A stretch of DNA of 11,187 nt from Clostridia bacterium (lineage in GTDB: Bacteria; Bacillota; Clostridia; UMGS1883). The notes under the pieces are model-generated. The model saw only the letters and a program-made list of their open reading frames with translations. It was not told the origin of the DNA and ran no database searches. The stretch spans positions 1 to 11,187 of the forward strand of contig JAFUJG010000122.1 of assembly GCA_017468215.1 (NCBI GenBank), given 5' to 3'. The position numbers were made by a program, and so were the translations under genes. Of the stretch, positions 1 through 7,485 are shown piece after piece (the first letter of the stretch is position 1; each line of letters opens with the position of its first letter).

Positions 1-2409
1 CGAGAGCACAAGCATTTCGCCCTTTGCTTCCTGACAGCTTGCCGCCTTTGCAACATATGCCACATCGGTAGGAACAATAAATCCCTCGTTCTTTGCACTG
101 CATTCAATGTTCATTGAAGATTCGGCAACGGCACCCGATGCGGAAAGCCCAAGCTTGGAAATGCCTGCAAGCGCCCCATCGAGGATAGTGTCGTTACAGG
201 TGAGCGAATAGGTTACCCGCTTGGCATTTACAGCAAGGTCAAGCATGGTTTTCAAGAGCTTTGCGTAATTCGCATCAAAGGATTGGGTTAATTCCTTTAC
301 GAAGAAATAGTAATCAACGCCGTTGAGCTTCTGATTAAGCTCATCCTCGCAGGAGAAATAGCTCATTGCACGCCTGAGTGCTGCGGAGTGACCGTTTCTT
401 GCCATCCAGTTTTCACGGCTGAGCTTTTCCTGGAGAAGGATTTTATTGATATCCTCTACACTTTGCTCAAAATTAGTTTCACGAATGATTTCGCCAACCA
501 GAGCCAAGGCGTTTTCAATGTTGCTCTTAAGAGCTGAGAAGGATACCCTCAGCTTTGCACTTACCCTGTTACGGTCATCAAGAGGTGCAAAGGTATCTAC
601 AGAGGCAGAGAAAGAGCCAAGGTTAATTTTTATCTGATTTATTACCTGCATTGCAGTTTTTGTTTTTGTGGCAAGCCTGCCAAGGAAGCGAGCCGCAAGA
701 GATATGTCTACAACGCTTTTTGTGTCAAAGCCGTCAAGGTCAAAATAAAGGGTGGTATACACAATGCCCTTTGTTTCGATATTGTGGTAAAGCACCTCTC
801 TGTCACCTAACGTAAGCTTTTCGAAGGGGATTTTTTCACTTTCGGGGTTAATATATTCAAGGTTAAGCACAGGAATTGTGGCAAGTGCCTCGGGGGTATC
901 CTCACTATTTTGCATTTTCTTTAAGCTGTCAAGCTCTGCCTGTGCAGCCATGAGGCCTTCTTCGCCGATTTTTTCACGATATGCTCTCACACGGTCTGCT
1001 TCGGCTTTTTCTTTTTCCTCGGCAAGATTTGCATCGGGAACAAGCTTTACAAAAGCACTATGCTTGGATTGGAGGAAAATTTCCTCCAAAAGACGTTCGA
1101 AATAGTCGCCCTCCAGCTTTTCACGCAGTGAAGCAAACTCGTTTTCGTAGGTCAGAAGAAGGGTGGGGTCACCGCCGTAGAGCCAGGATGCCATTACCCA
1201 TGTGCAATAAATAAGACCTGCAGGCTGATTGCCGAATTCTGCCTCACGCATTTTAAATTCCATCTGGTTAATGTTGGCTCTTATAATTTCTTTATCGATA
1301 CCCTTCTTTGCAATATCCGAAAGAATTTCCAAAACAGCTGCTTTAACGGCGTTTTCGTCGCTGCCGCAACGCTTCATTGCAATAGTTACATAGGGGCTGA
1401 TAAGCTGGTCATCAAGATACGCCCAGACCTCCTGGCATATGCCACGGTCTAAAAGCGCCTTTTTCAGCGGAGATTCGTTATTGGAGCAGATGGATGTTAC
1501 CAAAATATCTGTTGCCATGAGCTTTTCGTGCTCGTCAAAGGCTGCCGCCTTGAAGCCCATTGCGTAATGTGTTGCAACGCTGTCACTTTCGGCAGAATCG
1601 TATTTTTCCTCAAGGTAAAGCTCGCCTCGGTCAGGCTGTACGCCTACCTTTACATCGATATTTATTCTGTCGTATGCATTAAGATAGCCCTCGCTGATTA
1701 TGCGAAGCTTTTCCTCAACATCCATATTGCCGTAAAGGTAAATATAACTGTTTTCGGGATGGTAAAACTTTTTATGAGTTTCGATAAACTCCTCATAGGT
1801 AAGGCTTGGGATTGCCTTGGGGTCACCGCCTGAGTTTTTCGAGTAGCACACGTCGGGGAACATGGAGTTCTGGAGGTATTCGCCAAGGAGCGAATCTTCA
1901 GAGGACATTTCACCCTTCATTTCGTTGTAAACAACGCCACGGAAACATTCCTTTTCGCCGCCCTCGTAATGCCAGCCTTCCTGGAGGAAGATTTCCTTCT
2001 TATTGTAAATGGCAGGATGGAAAACAGCGTCCAGATATACATCCATCAGGTTTTCAAAGTCCTTTTCGTTACAGCTTGCAACCGGATACATTGTTTTGTC
2101 GGGATATGTCATTGCGTTAAGGAAGGTTTGCATGCTGCTCTTTAAAAGCTCAACAAAGGGCTCACGCACAGGATATTTATCGCTTCCGTTAAGAACGCTG
2201 TGCTCTAAAATATGCATAACGCCTGTATCGTTTTCGGGAACAGTTTTAAAGCTTATTGAAAAAACCTTATTGTTATCATCTGCGGCAACATATACAAGCC
2301 TTGCACCGCTTTTTGTGTGCTGGCCAATGTACACATCCGCTTTGATTTCATCAACATACTTTTTTTCGGTAAACAAAAAGCCGTGATATGTTTTGTTAAG
2401 TTCAAACAT
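1..2409 (-). CDS. M16C (PreP/falcilysin-like) zinc metallopeptidase, C-terminus outside window
   Basis: The reading frame is open from 2409 to base 1 (803 codons) with no stop, so the C-terminal end is missing; family members run to about 970-1000 residues. Residues 66-70 are HILEH, the inverted zinc motif HxxEH of M16 peptidases (zinc ligands His66 and His70, catalytic Glu69). Glu163 in YNEMKGE is the expected third ligand. The single long chain matches subfamily M16C, which holds two enclosed halves that degrade short peptides. The N-terminus has no signal peptide, so a cytoplasmic role in clearing peptides is inferred. Two in-frame ATGs exist, at 2415 and 2409. The AAGGAG at 2417-2422 is 7 bases from ATG 2409 but only 1 base from ATG 2415, so I chose 2409. 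The gene follows the patatin gene after a 67-base gap holding a hairpin. Family assignment is firm; the physiological substrate is unknown. Confidence 0.93.
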   Translation of the reverse strand, partial: MFELNKTYHGFLFTEKKYVDEIKADVYIGQHTKSGARLVYVAADDNNKVFSISFKTVPENDTGVMHILEHSVLNGSDKYPVREPFVELLKSSMQTFLNAMTYPDKTMYPVASCNEKDFENLMDVYLDAVFHPAIYNKKEIFLQEGWHYEGGEKECFRGVVYNEMKGEMSSEDSLLGEYLQNSMFPDVCYSKNSGGDPKAIPSLTYEEFIETHKKFYHPENSYIYLYGNMDVEEKLRIISEGYLNAYDRINIDVKVGVQPDRGELYLEEKYDSAESDSVATHYAMGFKAAAFDEHEKLMATDILVTSICSNNESPLKKALLDRGICQEVWAYLDDQLISPYVTIAMKRCGSDENAVKAAVLEILSDIAKKGIDKEIIRANINQMEFKMREAEFGNQPAGLIYCTWVMASWLYGGDPTLLLTYENEFASLREKLEGDYFERLLEEIFLQSKHSAFVKLVPDANLAEEKEKAEADRVRAYREKIGEEGLMAAQAELDSLKKMQNSEDTPEALATIPVLNLEYINPESEKIPFEKLTLGDREVLYHNIETKGIVYTTLYFDLDGFDTKSVVDISLAARFLGRLATKTKTAMQVINQIKINLGSFSASVDTFAPLDDRNRVSAKLRVSFSALKSNIENALALVGEIIRETNFEQSVEDINKILLQEKLSRENWMARNGHSAALRRAMSYFSCEDELNQKLNGVDYYFFVKELTQSFDANYAKLLKTMLDLAVNAKRVTYSLTCNDTILDGALAGISKLGLSASGAVAESSMNIECSAKNEGFIVPTDVAYVAKAASCQEAKGEMLVLS

Positions 2410-2416
2410 TTTCATT

Positions 2417-2422
2417 CTCCTT
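2417..2422 (-). promoter_or_regulatory. Ribosome binding site of the M16C peptidase gene
   Basis: AAGGAG on the minus strand. Its 7-base spacing to the ATG at 2409 selects that codon over the in-frame ATG at 2415, which lies directly against it. Confidence 0.7.
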
Positions 2423-2448
2423 CTATTTAGTTATACGATAAAACAAAC

Positions 2449-2470
2449 GGGACGATGTGGGCATCGTCCC
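2449..2470 (-). terminator. Hairpin after the patatin gene, probable terminator or dispersed repeat
   Basis: A perfect 9-bp stem (GGGACGATG on the minus strand, CATCGTCCC opposite) with a 4-base loop CCCA begins 6 bases after the patatin stop codon. It is followed on the minus strand by the T-rich GTTTGTTTTAT. Position and tail fit an intrinsic terminator for the patatin transcript, which would leave the M16C gene to a promoter I cannot identify or to read-through. The flanking bases (GTAGGG before the stem, CCCG after) resemble short hairpin elements that I recall as scattered many times in Clostridia genomes; this is recollection, since only one copy is in the window. Confidence 0.65.
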
Positions 2471-2476
2471 CTACAA

Positions 2477-3325
2477 TTATTCTGCCAGGAATTTTTTAAG
2501 TTCTTCCATTCTTTCTACGGCGTCACGATAGCCGTCACGGTAGAGCTTATCAAGCTTGTCGTGGTCAAGCTCCATTCGTGCAACATCAACAGGCTCCTTG
2601 GGGCGGAACACAAACACATCCTTGCCCTCGTGCTGGTCAATAAAATCAAGTGCCTCGTTGTATCTTACATGCCTTGATGCAGCCGCTTCGGCAAACTTGG
2701 GGTATTTTCTGCCGTAGAGCTTTTTGATATATGTTACCTCAGAGGAGGGCTTTTTAACAAATCCCTTATGCTGAGTAAGAATAACAACTGCCTTTTTGTT
2801 GCCGTTCTCTAAGCTATATTTTACCGGAATAGAGTCAAGTATGCCTCCATCGAGATATTTTTTTCCGTTTATATGTACCATACGTGAAATAATGGGAAGC
2901 GAAGCGGATGCACGTATCATATCCATGTCACGCTTTAAGTCCTCCACGTGAAGGTATTCAACCTCACCTGTTTCAACGTTGGCACAAACAGTATAAAACT
3001 TACAGGGGTTTTCCTTAAAAGCATCGTAGTCCGCAGGTGCCAGCTTGTTGGGAAGTGTATCGTACACAAATTTTACCCCTACCATATCACCTGTGAGAAG
3101 AAGGCTTCTTTTACTGCAATAACGCCAGTCGTTCATATATTTCATGCTTATATCGTATGTTCTGCCACGCTGCTTTGTAATATAGTTCTGTCCGAAGGTA
3201 GCACCTGCCGAAACGCTGTAGCAGTTGTCAAACTCTATATTATAATCAAGGAAGGCATCCAAAACACCTGCTGTATAAAGACCTCTTGAGCCGCCGCCTT
3301 CAAGTATTAAAGCTGTTTCATCCAT
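2477..3325 (-). CDS. Patatin-like phospholipase family protein
   Basis: This 282-residue protein has the patatin catalytic layout. There is a glycine-rich oxyanion motif EGGGSRG at residues 9-15, a nucleophile elbow with Ser39 (SVSAG, residues 37-41), and the catalytic Asp159 in DGG (159-161), preceded by the typical ASASLPI segment (139-145). Patatins are Ser/Asp-dyad acyl hydrolases acting on lipid acyl esters; the size and YLDGGILDSIPV context resemble the bacterial YjjU-type group, whose substrates are poorly known. The first Gly of the usual GxSxG elbow is Ser37 here. No signal peptide or membrane segment is seen. The frame is open up to 3388, but the ATG at 3325 has AAAAGGAG 8 bases upstream and puts the conserved ALILEGGG strand at the N-terminus; the longer form would overlap the preceding gene. 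The gap to that gene is 37 bases, so co-transcription is likely. Confidence 0.92.
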   Translation of the reverse strand: MDETALILEGGGSRGLYTAGVLDAFLDYNIEFDNCYSVSAGATFGQNYITKQRGRTYDISMKYMNDWRYCSKRSLLLTGDMVGVKFVYDTLPNKLAPADYDAFKENPCKFYTVCANVETGEVEYLHVEDLKRDMDMIRASASLPIISRMVHINGKKYLDGGILDSIPVKYSLENGNKKAVVILTQHKGFVKKPSSEVTYIKKLYGRKYPKFAEAAASRHVRYNEALDFIDQHEGKDVFVFRPKEPVDVARMELDHDKLDKLYRDGYRDAVERMEELKKFLAE

Positions 3326-3362
3326 TGTCAAAACTCCTTTTATGGTATCAATACAATATATT

Positions 3363-4781
3363 TTACTCCATTTTTCCGTAAAATTCAAGCTTTTCCCACA
3401 GCTTTATCATAGCAAGGGTGTCAAGTGCACAGTATTCCTTCAAATCCCGCATGGCATTTTCCCTTTCTGCAGGGGTCATTTTACCTAACCGTGCATACAC
3501 GCTTTCTGCCTGCTGTCCGTTTTTTATTGCCATGCGTGAATAGGAAAGCTTTTCGTCATCAGGATAAAGTGCAGGCAGTACCTTTTTCAGACTGCTCTTA
3601 CCCTCCATACGGCGATTTACAAGAAACTTTTTCTCGAAGGGTTTTTCCAAATCTACAAGATTGTCACGTATTATACCAAGCTTTTGGGCGTATTCTCCGT
3701 GGCGTTTCATAAGACACTCAATGCAGATTTTTTCGTAATCGGAGTACATAAGTACACAGTGATTTTCTTTTATATATTCACAGAGCTTTTCGGCAGCTTC
3801 TTTTTCGCAGTAGTTGATGCCGTCGCCTATAAACTCATAATGAACACTTTCGGCGCCCTCGTTTTCAATAAGATGATACGAAAACTGAGTGATAACCGTA
3901 TCCATAGGAGAGAGTATAGGGTCGGTGGGATGAAAAACCTCCATGGTTTCAAAGTCAAGAAAGCCCAATGGATAGCTGAGCTGAGAAAGGAACGCACGGA
4001 TGTCCTCTTTGGAGTAAACATCCTCGTCGGTATTGCGAACCATAATCTCACGCCTTGCCCTTTCGTCACAATCGGGCAGCCCGAGATATTTGTCAACGGT
4101 TTTTACGCCCTTCTGGTAAAGGCTCATTTTTTTCGAGAAGGGTATTGCCTTTAAGGAAAAAATGCTGTTTTCATCCTTTGCAAAGCAATCCTCCAGATAT
4201 GGGCACGAGCCGCATTGCTTCACAAGCCTGGGGCTTGGCACCTCGGGCAGAGAAATGTTTGCAAAGATATCCTTAAGCTTTTCGCCAAGCTTTCGCTCAC
4301 GGCGGTCGTTGTTTACGTTTATAACAGTGAGTACCTTGCCTGCGGAGCCTTCACGGTCGATAGCACACACATAGCAGTTGCCAACCTTAACTCCTGCCTT
4401 CTGCATAATTATTTTTGTGTAAAGAAGCTCGTCAATCCAACGGGTGTATCTGCTGGTGGGACGCACGGCATATATATCGTATGCACCGTTTTCCAGCATT
4501 ATAACATCACAGCGTGCAGAGGCGTTTTTTACTGCAAAGGTTGCGTTATATATAACCTGCTCGCCTTTATCTATAATATAACGGGTATCCTCGGCACTGT
4601 GACGCACATCTCCGTACACGGTTACGCCGTCGGGAAAGCTTTTGAGCATGTCCTTCTGCACTTCTTTAAGGCGGAAGGAGAGATTGTACTTTTCTCTTAA
4701 GCTTTTGCTTTTATCCCTTGCGGTGAGATACGCCTGCCTGGGACAGCCGTTGAATTTTGCAAAATTAAATTGTGTAATCAT
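3363..4781 (-). CDS. DUF2779 protein: degenerate Cas4-like nuclease domain plus DEDD exonuclease-like domain
   Basis: The protein has 472 residues. The N-terminal half (about 1-205) resembles Fe-S PD-(D/E)XK nucleases such as Cas4 and AddB: Cys13 in CPRQAYL, then Cys190, Cys193 and Cys199 in the C-x2-C-x5-C spacing used to hold a 4Fe-4S cluster. The motif II Asp is Asp92 (ARCDVIM), but where E-x-K should follow I read Ala105-Val106-Arg107, so nuclease activity of this half is probably lost. The C-terminal half (about 268-470) has the DUF2779 pattern: Asp276-Phe-Glu278 (FLDFETM), a motif II-like region at 344-350 (LMYSDYE), SLKKVLPALYP at 397-407, and Tyr450-x3-Asp454, as in DEDDy exonucleases. 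Substrate and role are unknown; nucleic acid processing is inferred. The frame can start at GTG 4790, directly after the upstream gene's TAG, but ATG 4781 has AGGTG 6 bases upstream and begins at the conserved MITQF. Translational coupling to the upstream gene is likely. Confidence 0.85.
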   Translation of the reverse strand: MITQFNFAKFNGCPRQAYLTARDKSKSLREKYNLSFRLKEVQKDMLKSFPDGVTVYGDVRHSAEDTRYIIDKGEQVIYNATFAVKNASARCDVIMLENGAYDIYAVRPTSRYTRWIDELLYTKIIMQKAGVKVGNCYVCAIDREGSAGKVLTVINVNNDRRERKLGEKLKDIFANISLPEVPSPRLVKQCGSCPYLEDCFAKDENSIFSLKAIPFSKKMSLYQKGVKTVDKYLGLPDCDERARREIMVRNTDEDVYSKEDIRAFLSQLSYPLGFLDFETMEVFHPTDPILSPMDTVITQFSYHLIENEGAESVHYEFIGDGINYCEKEAAEKLCEYIKENHCVLMYSDYEKICIECLMKRHGEYAQKLGIIRDNLVDLEKPFEKKFLVNRRMEGKSSLKKVLPALYPDDEKLSYSRMAIKNGQQAESVYARLGKMTPAERENAMRDLKEYCALDTLAMIKLWEKLEFYGKME

Positions 4782-4790
4782 ACATTTCAC

Positions 4791-6272
4791 CTACCTTACA
4801 CGGTGAACCCCCTTGGGTTCATAACCCAAAAGCTGGCTCATGCCGAGATAATCACACATAAGATAAATAATCGAAAGCCACATCTCAGTACCTTTAAGAC
4901 TTACCTCTCCTCCGAATTTAAAGGCAAAGCCGTCCTCTTTAAGCTGCGAGATAAATACAGGAAGCATTTTTACGCACCACGCCTCGCCCTCGCTGTGGCG
5001 ATACGAGGTAAAACCTTTGGCAAAATACAAGGGGTGAATAATGTCAAGAGCATCACAGGCGTTGTCGGGTACGCTTTTTTTATCGGCATATGCCAGAATT
5101 GTGTCAACCGCTTCTTTTATATATGCTGCCTTGTACTTGAACTGGTCATAGGTGCCTCTTGTGAGGCGGTAATATCCGTTCACCCTGAGGTTTATGTCGC
5201 CTTCGCCCCACAGTCCGTCGGGAAACTGGTTAAGGGCAAGCCAGGAAAACAGGCTCTCGGGGGATTTTGCCCCGTAATGCTTTTTGTTCATATAGCAGGC
5301 CGTGGCAAATATGTCGGTATAATGCCCTGCATCCCAGGCATCACTTTTCCACTTTAAGCTATCAAGGAATTCCCACACATCAAGGTTTTCCACACAATTA
5401 AACCTTATGGGCTTTTCACCTAAAATTTCCAAGGCGTAGGAGGCTGACATAACACATTCGTATTCGAGCTTATCCTGCTGGAAGCCTTTAATTTGGGCAA
5501 TCAGCTGCTCTTTTGTCATAGACTTCGGTACAGAATTAAAAAGTGCTGCAATTTCGACCGCATCGCAAACGGCACGGCGTTTTTCTCCGTCAGTTTTTGA
5601 GTTGGTAAATCCGTTTGCATCAAAATGTGAGGTTATCATATCCTGATAGCTGTTTTTTACGGTAGCTGCAAAGGAGGCTATCATATTTTTAAATTCTTCA
5701 CTGTTTTTTCTTTGGGCAAGGCGGTTTTTTATAACCCTTGCAGGTGTTCCGCCAACAATACAATAGGGCGGAACATTGTGTGTAACGGTAGCACCTGCGG
5801 CAATAATGCTGTGCTCACCCACTTCTACGCCGTCACATATTACGGCATTGGCACCAATCCATACATCCGAGCCGATAACTATGCCCTTGCGGGTGTTTAG
5901 CTGGGTGCATATGGGCTTGTCCAGATGGGAAAAGCCGTGGTTTTCGCCAAAAATTTTTGCCCCGGGTGCAATACGTACACAGTCGCCCAAGGAAACCTTT
6001 CCGTGCACAACACAATAGCTGTTGAAGGAGCAGTTATCCCCTGCGGTAATTTCAAGGGAGCGTAAAAGCGCATGTGAGCCAATAAGGTTTTTTTCGCCAA
6101 AGGAGCCTTTAACACCATACAAATACGCATCGTGAGCCACCACGCTACCCTCGCCGAAGGTTATGGGATAATTTTTCGAAAGCTCGCTTTGCCATGCGGC
6201 TTGCTCTGCCTTTTCGTTTTCGGTTAATCTGTTCCAGGGAAGAAACTCGTATTCTTTTGAAAAATAATCCAT
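4791..6272 (-). CDS. Hexapeptide-repeat O-acyltransferase fused to an unrecognised helical domain
   Basis: The protein has 493 residues in two parts. Residues about 36-185 form a left-handed beta-helix acyltransferase of the maltose/galactoside acetyltransferase type. His112 (GENHGFSH) is at the position of the catalytic His, and the run IGSDVWIGANAVICDGVEVG (133-152) leads to a GGTPARVIKNR end at 174-184. Such enzymes move an acetyl or succinyl group from a CoA donor to a hydroxyl on a sugar or similar acceptor. Residues about 190-493 belong to no family I can name with confidence. They are Trp/Tyr-rich and helix-like, and two segments, QFPDGLWGEGD (349-359) and QLKEDGFAFKFGG (443-455), recall the DG-aromatic turns of alpha/alpha-toroid proteins; that fold is a guess. 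No signal peptide or membrane segment is seen. GGAGGAGG lies 7 bases before ATG 6272, an excellent start. The acceptor is unknown; downstream of galE, a cell-surface glycan is plausible. Confidence 0.82.
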   Translation of the reverse strand: MDYFSKEYEFLPWNRLTENEKAEQAAWQSELSKNYPITFGEGSVVAHDAYLYGVKGSFGEKNLIGSHALLRSLEITAGDNCSFNSYCVVHGKVSLGDCVRIAPGAKIFGENHGFSHLDKPICTQLNTRKGIVIGSDVWIGANAVICDGVEVGEHSIIAAGATVTHNVPPYCIVGGTPARVIKNRLAQRKNSEEFKNMIASFAATVKNSYQDMITSHFDANGFTNSKTDGEKRRAVCDAVEIAALFNSVPKSMTKEQLIAQIKGFQQDKLEYECVMSASYALEILGEKPIRFNCVENLDVWEFLDSLKWKSDAWDAGHYTDIFATACYMNKKHYGAKSPESLFSWLALNQFPDGLWGEGDINLRVNGYYRLTRGTYDQFKYKAAYIKEAVDTILAYADKKSVPDNACDALDIIHPLYFAKGFTSYRHSEGEAWCVKMLPVFISQLKEDGFAFKFGGEVSLKGTEMWLSIIYLMCDYLGMSQLLGYEPKGVHRVR

Positions 6273-6308
6273 AACAAAACCTCCTCCGGAGCTTAATTAT
6301 CATAAAAT

Positions 6309-6332
6309 AAGGAGCAACCTGGGTTGCTCCTT
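6309..6332 (-). terminator. Rho-independent terminator or attenuator after galE
   Basis: A perfect 10-bp stem AAGGAGCAAC/GTTGCTCCTT with a 4-base loop CCAG (minus strand) is followed by ATTTTAT. It lies 12 bases after the galE stop. Only 36 bases separate it from the next start codon at 6272, and no promoter is visible there, so partial read-through into the acyltransferase gene is likely. Confidence 0.8.
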
Positions 6333-6344
6333 AGTCGTTGCAGT

Positions 6345-7355
6345 TTAGTTCAAACCCTTAGGGTTGTTCTTCTGCCAGTTCCATGAATCTCTGCACATGT
6401 CTTCAAGATTCTTCTCTGCCTTCCAGCCGAGCTTTTCAAGAGCCTTGGAAGCATTTGCATAACACTCAGCAACGTCACCGGGACGACGTTCTTTAACAAC
6501 ATACTTAACAGTAAGGTCGTTTGCCTTTTCAAAAGCGTGTACAACATCAAGAACGCTGTAGCCGATACCTGTACCGAGGTTGAAAATTTCAGTTCCGGTG
6601 TTTTTGTCTGCATATTCAATAGCCTTAACGTGGCCCTTTGCAAGGTCAACAACATGGATATAGTCACGTACGCCTGTGCCGTCATGTGTGGGGTAATCGT
6701 CACCAAACACGCTGAGCTCGGGAAGCTTGCCTACAGCCACCTGTGTAATGAAGGGCATGAGGTTGTTTGGAATACCGTTGGGGTCTTCACCGATTCTGCC
6801 GCTTTCATGAGCACCGATGGGGTTAAAGTAACGAAGAAGCACAACGCTAAGGTCCTTGTTTGCAACAGAAGCGTCTGTAAGAATCTGTTCAATCATGTAC
6901 TTTGTCCAACCGTAGGGGTTTGTACAGCCTGTGTCCATACCTTCAACAAGGGGTACCTGCTTGGGCACACCATAAACTGTTGCAGAGGAGGAGAATACAA
7001 TTTTATTACATCCGACTTCTTCCATAACCTCTAAAAGAGCAAGAGAGGAGTCGATGTTGTTTCTGTAGTAGGAAATGGGAATTCTTACGCTTTCACCAAC
7101 GGCCTTAAGACCTGCAAAGTGAATAACTGCATCAATCTTGTTTTCTGTAAAAATCTTTCTGAGGGCTTCCTTATCACAGCAATCTGCCTCATAAAACTGG
7201 AAATCCTTACCGGAAATTTCCTTAATTCTGTTAAGCGCTTCAGGCTTACTGTTGGAATAGTTATCAACAATAACAGCCTCATGACCTGCCGCAAGAAGCT
7301 CAATACATGTATGAGAACCTATGTAGCCTGCGCCGCCTGTAAGTAATACTTTCAT
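6345..7355 (-). CDS. galE: UDP-glucose 4-epimerase, Cys-gate type
   Basis: This 336-residue cytoplasmic enzyme interconverts UDP-glucose and UDP-galactose, feeding the Leloir pathway and surface polysaccharide synthesis. It is an extended short-chain dehydrogenase with NAD held by the Gly7-x2-Gly10-x2-Gly13 motif. Catalytic residues are visible: Ser124 in SSSATVYG, and Tyr148-x3-Lys152 in NPYGWTK. Length matches the family (338 in E. coli). In the substrate pocket, the residue equivalent to E. coli Tyr299 is Cys298 (VAECYAN), the same residue as human GALE Cys307 (VAACYAN), which permits UDP-GlcNAc/UDP-GalNAc; dual specificity is therefore predicted. The frame can be read from TTG 7361, but AAGGGG is 8 bases before ATG 7355 and only 2 before the TTG, so 7355 is chosen. 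It has its own promoter (7388-7416) and a terminator at 6309-6332. Confidence 0.97.
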   Translation of the reverse strand: MKVLLTGGAGYIGSHTCIELLAAGHEAVIVDNYSNSKPEALNRIKEISGKDFQFYEADCCDKEALRKIFTENKIDAVIHFAGLKAVGESVRIPISYYRNNIDSSLALLEVMEEVGCNKIVFSSSATVYGVPKQVPLVEGMDTGCTNPYGWTKYMIEQILTDASVANKDLSVVLLRYFNPIGAHESGRIGEDPNGIPNNLMPFITQVAVGKLPELSVFGDDYPTHDGTGVRDYIHVVDLAKGHVKAIEYADKNTGTEIFNLGTGIGYSVLDVVHAFEKANDLTVKYVVKERRPGDVAECYANASKALEKLGWKAEKNLEDMCRDSWNWQKNNPKGLN

Positions 7356-7387
7356 ATCCAAATCCCCTTTTCATTATTGTCCATATA

Positions 7388-7416
7388 ATTTTATCAAATC
7401 CAACCCGACTTGTAAA
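7388..7416 (-). promoter_or_regulatory. Vegetative (sigma-A type) promoter of galE
   Basis: On the minus strand, a -35 box TTTACA (7416-7411) and a -10 box TAAAAT (7393-7388) are separated by exactly 17 bases. Transcription would start near 7381, about 25 bases before the ATG. Each box has one mismatch to consensus. Confidence 0.72.
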
Positions 7417-7435
7417 GGGTTTTGCGAAATAAAGC

Positions 7436-7464
7436 TTTAAATTTTTACTGTTTTGTAGTACAAT
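7436..7464 (+). promoter_or_regulatory. Probable sigma-A type promoter of the SpoIVB-like/acyltransferase pair
   Basis: TTTAAA (7436-7441) and TACAAT (7459-7464) are 17 bases apart. The predicted start near 7471 leaves a very short leader, about 15 bases, that begins at the ribosome binding site. It is arranged divergently from the galE promoter, with 19 bases between the two -35 boxes. The -35 is weak, so an activator or extra site cannot be excluded. Confidence 0.5.
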
Positions 7465-7472
7465 GATTAAAA

Positions 7473-7481
7473 AGGCGGTGA
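7473..7481 (+). promoter_or_regulatory. Ribosome binding site defining a TTG start
   Basis: AGGCGGTGA differs at one base from the full anti-16S complement AGGAGGTGA. The AGGCGG core lies 7 bases before TTG 7486. No ATG is available nearby in this frame, so this site decides the start. Confidence 0.7.
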
Positions 7482-7485
7482 TTTT

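Noticed and set aside
2410..2448. A separate promoter for the M16C peptidase gene
   Set aside because: A TATAAC-like -10 can be seen, but no -35 sits at 16-18 bases; the region is simply T/A-rich after the hairpin.
3326..3388. A 21-residue N-terminal extension of the patatin protein
   Set aside because: The ATG at 3325 has a well-spaced AAAAGGAG and the conserved first strand follows at once; the extension would overlap the DUF2779 gene and has no ribosome binding site of note.
2477..4781. Patatin plus nuclease-like gene as a CBASS-type or other known anti-phage system
   Set aside because: No CD-NTase, sensor or other known defence partner is in the window, and the patatin resembles housekeeping YjjU-type proteins. 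Adjacency alone is too weak.
3363..4781. Cas4 or CRISPR-associated gene
   Set aside because: Only the cysteine layout is Cas4-like; the C-terminal domain is DUF2779, and no repeat-spacer array or other cas gene is present.
3684..5357. Long plus-strand open frames at 3684-4154, 4215-4700 and 4770-5357
   Set aside because: They lie opposite the DUF2779 and acyltransferase genes, which have recognisable domains and good ribosome binding sites; the plus-strand frames show no family motifs.
6537..7034. Plus-strand open frame of 165 codons inside galE
   Set aside because: It is antisense to a fully conserved galE and encodes a Cys/Val-rich sequence with no recognisable motif; it is a by-product of codon use.
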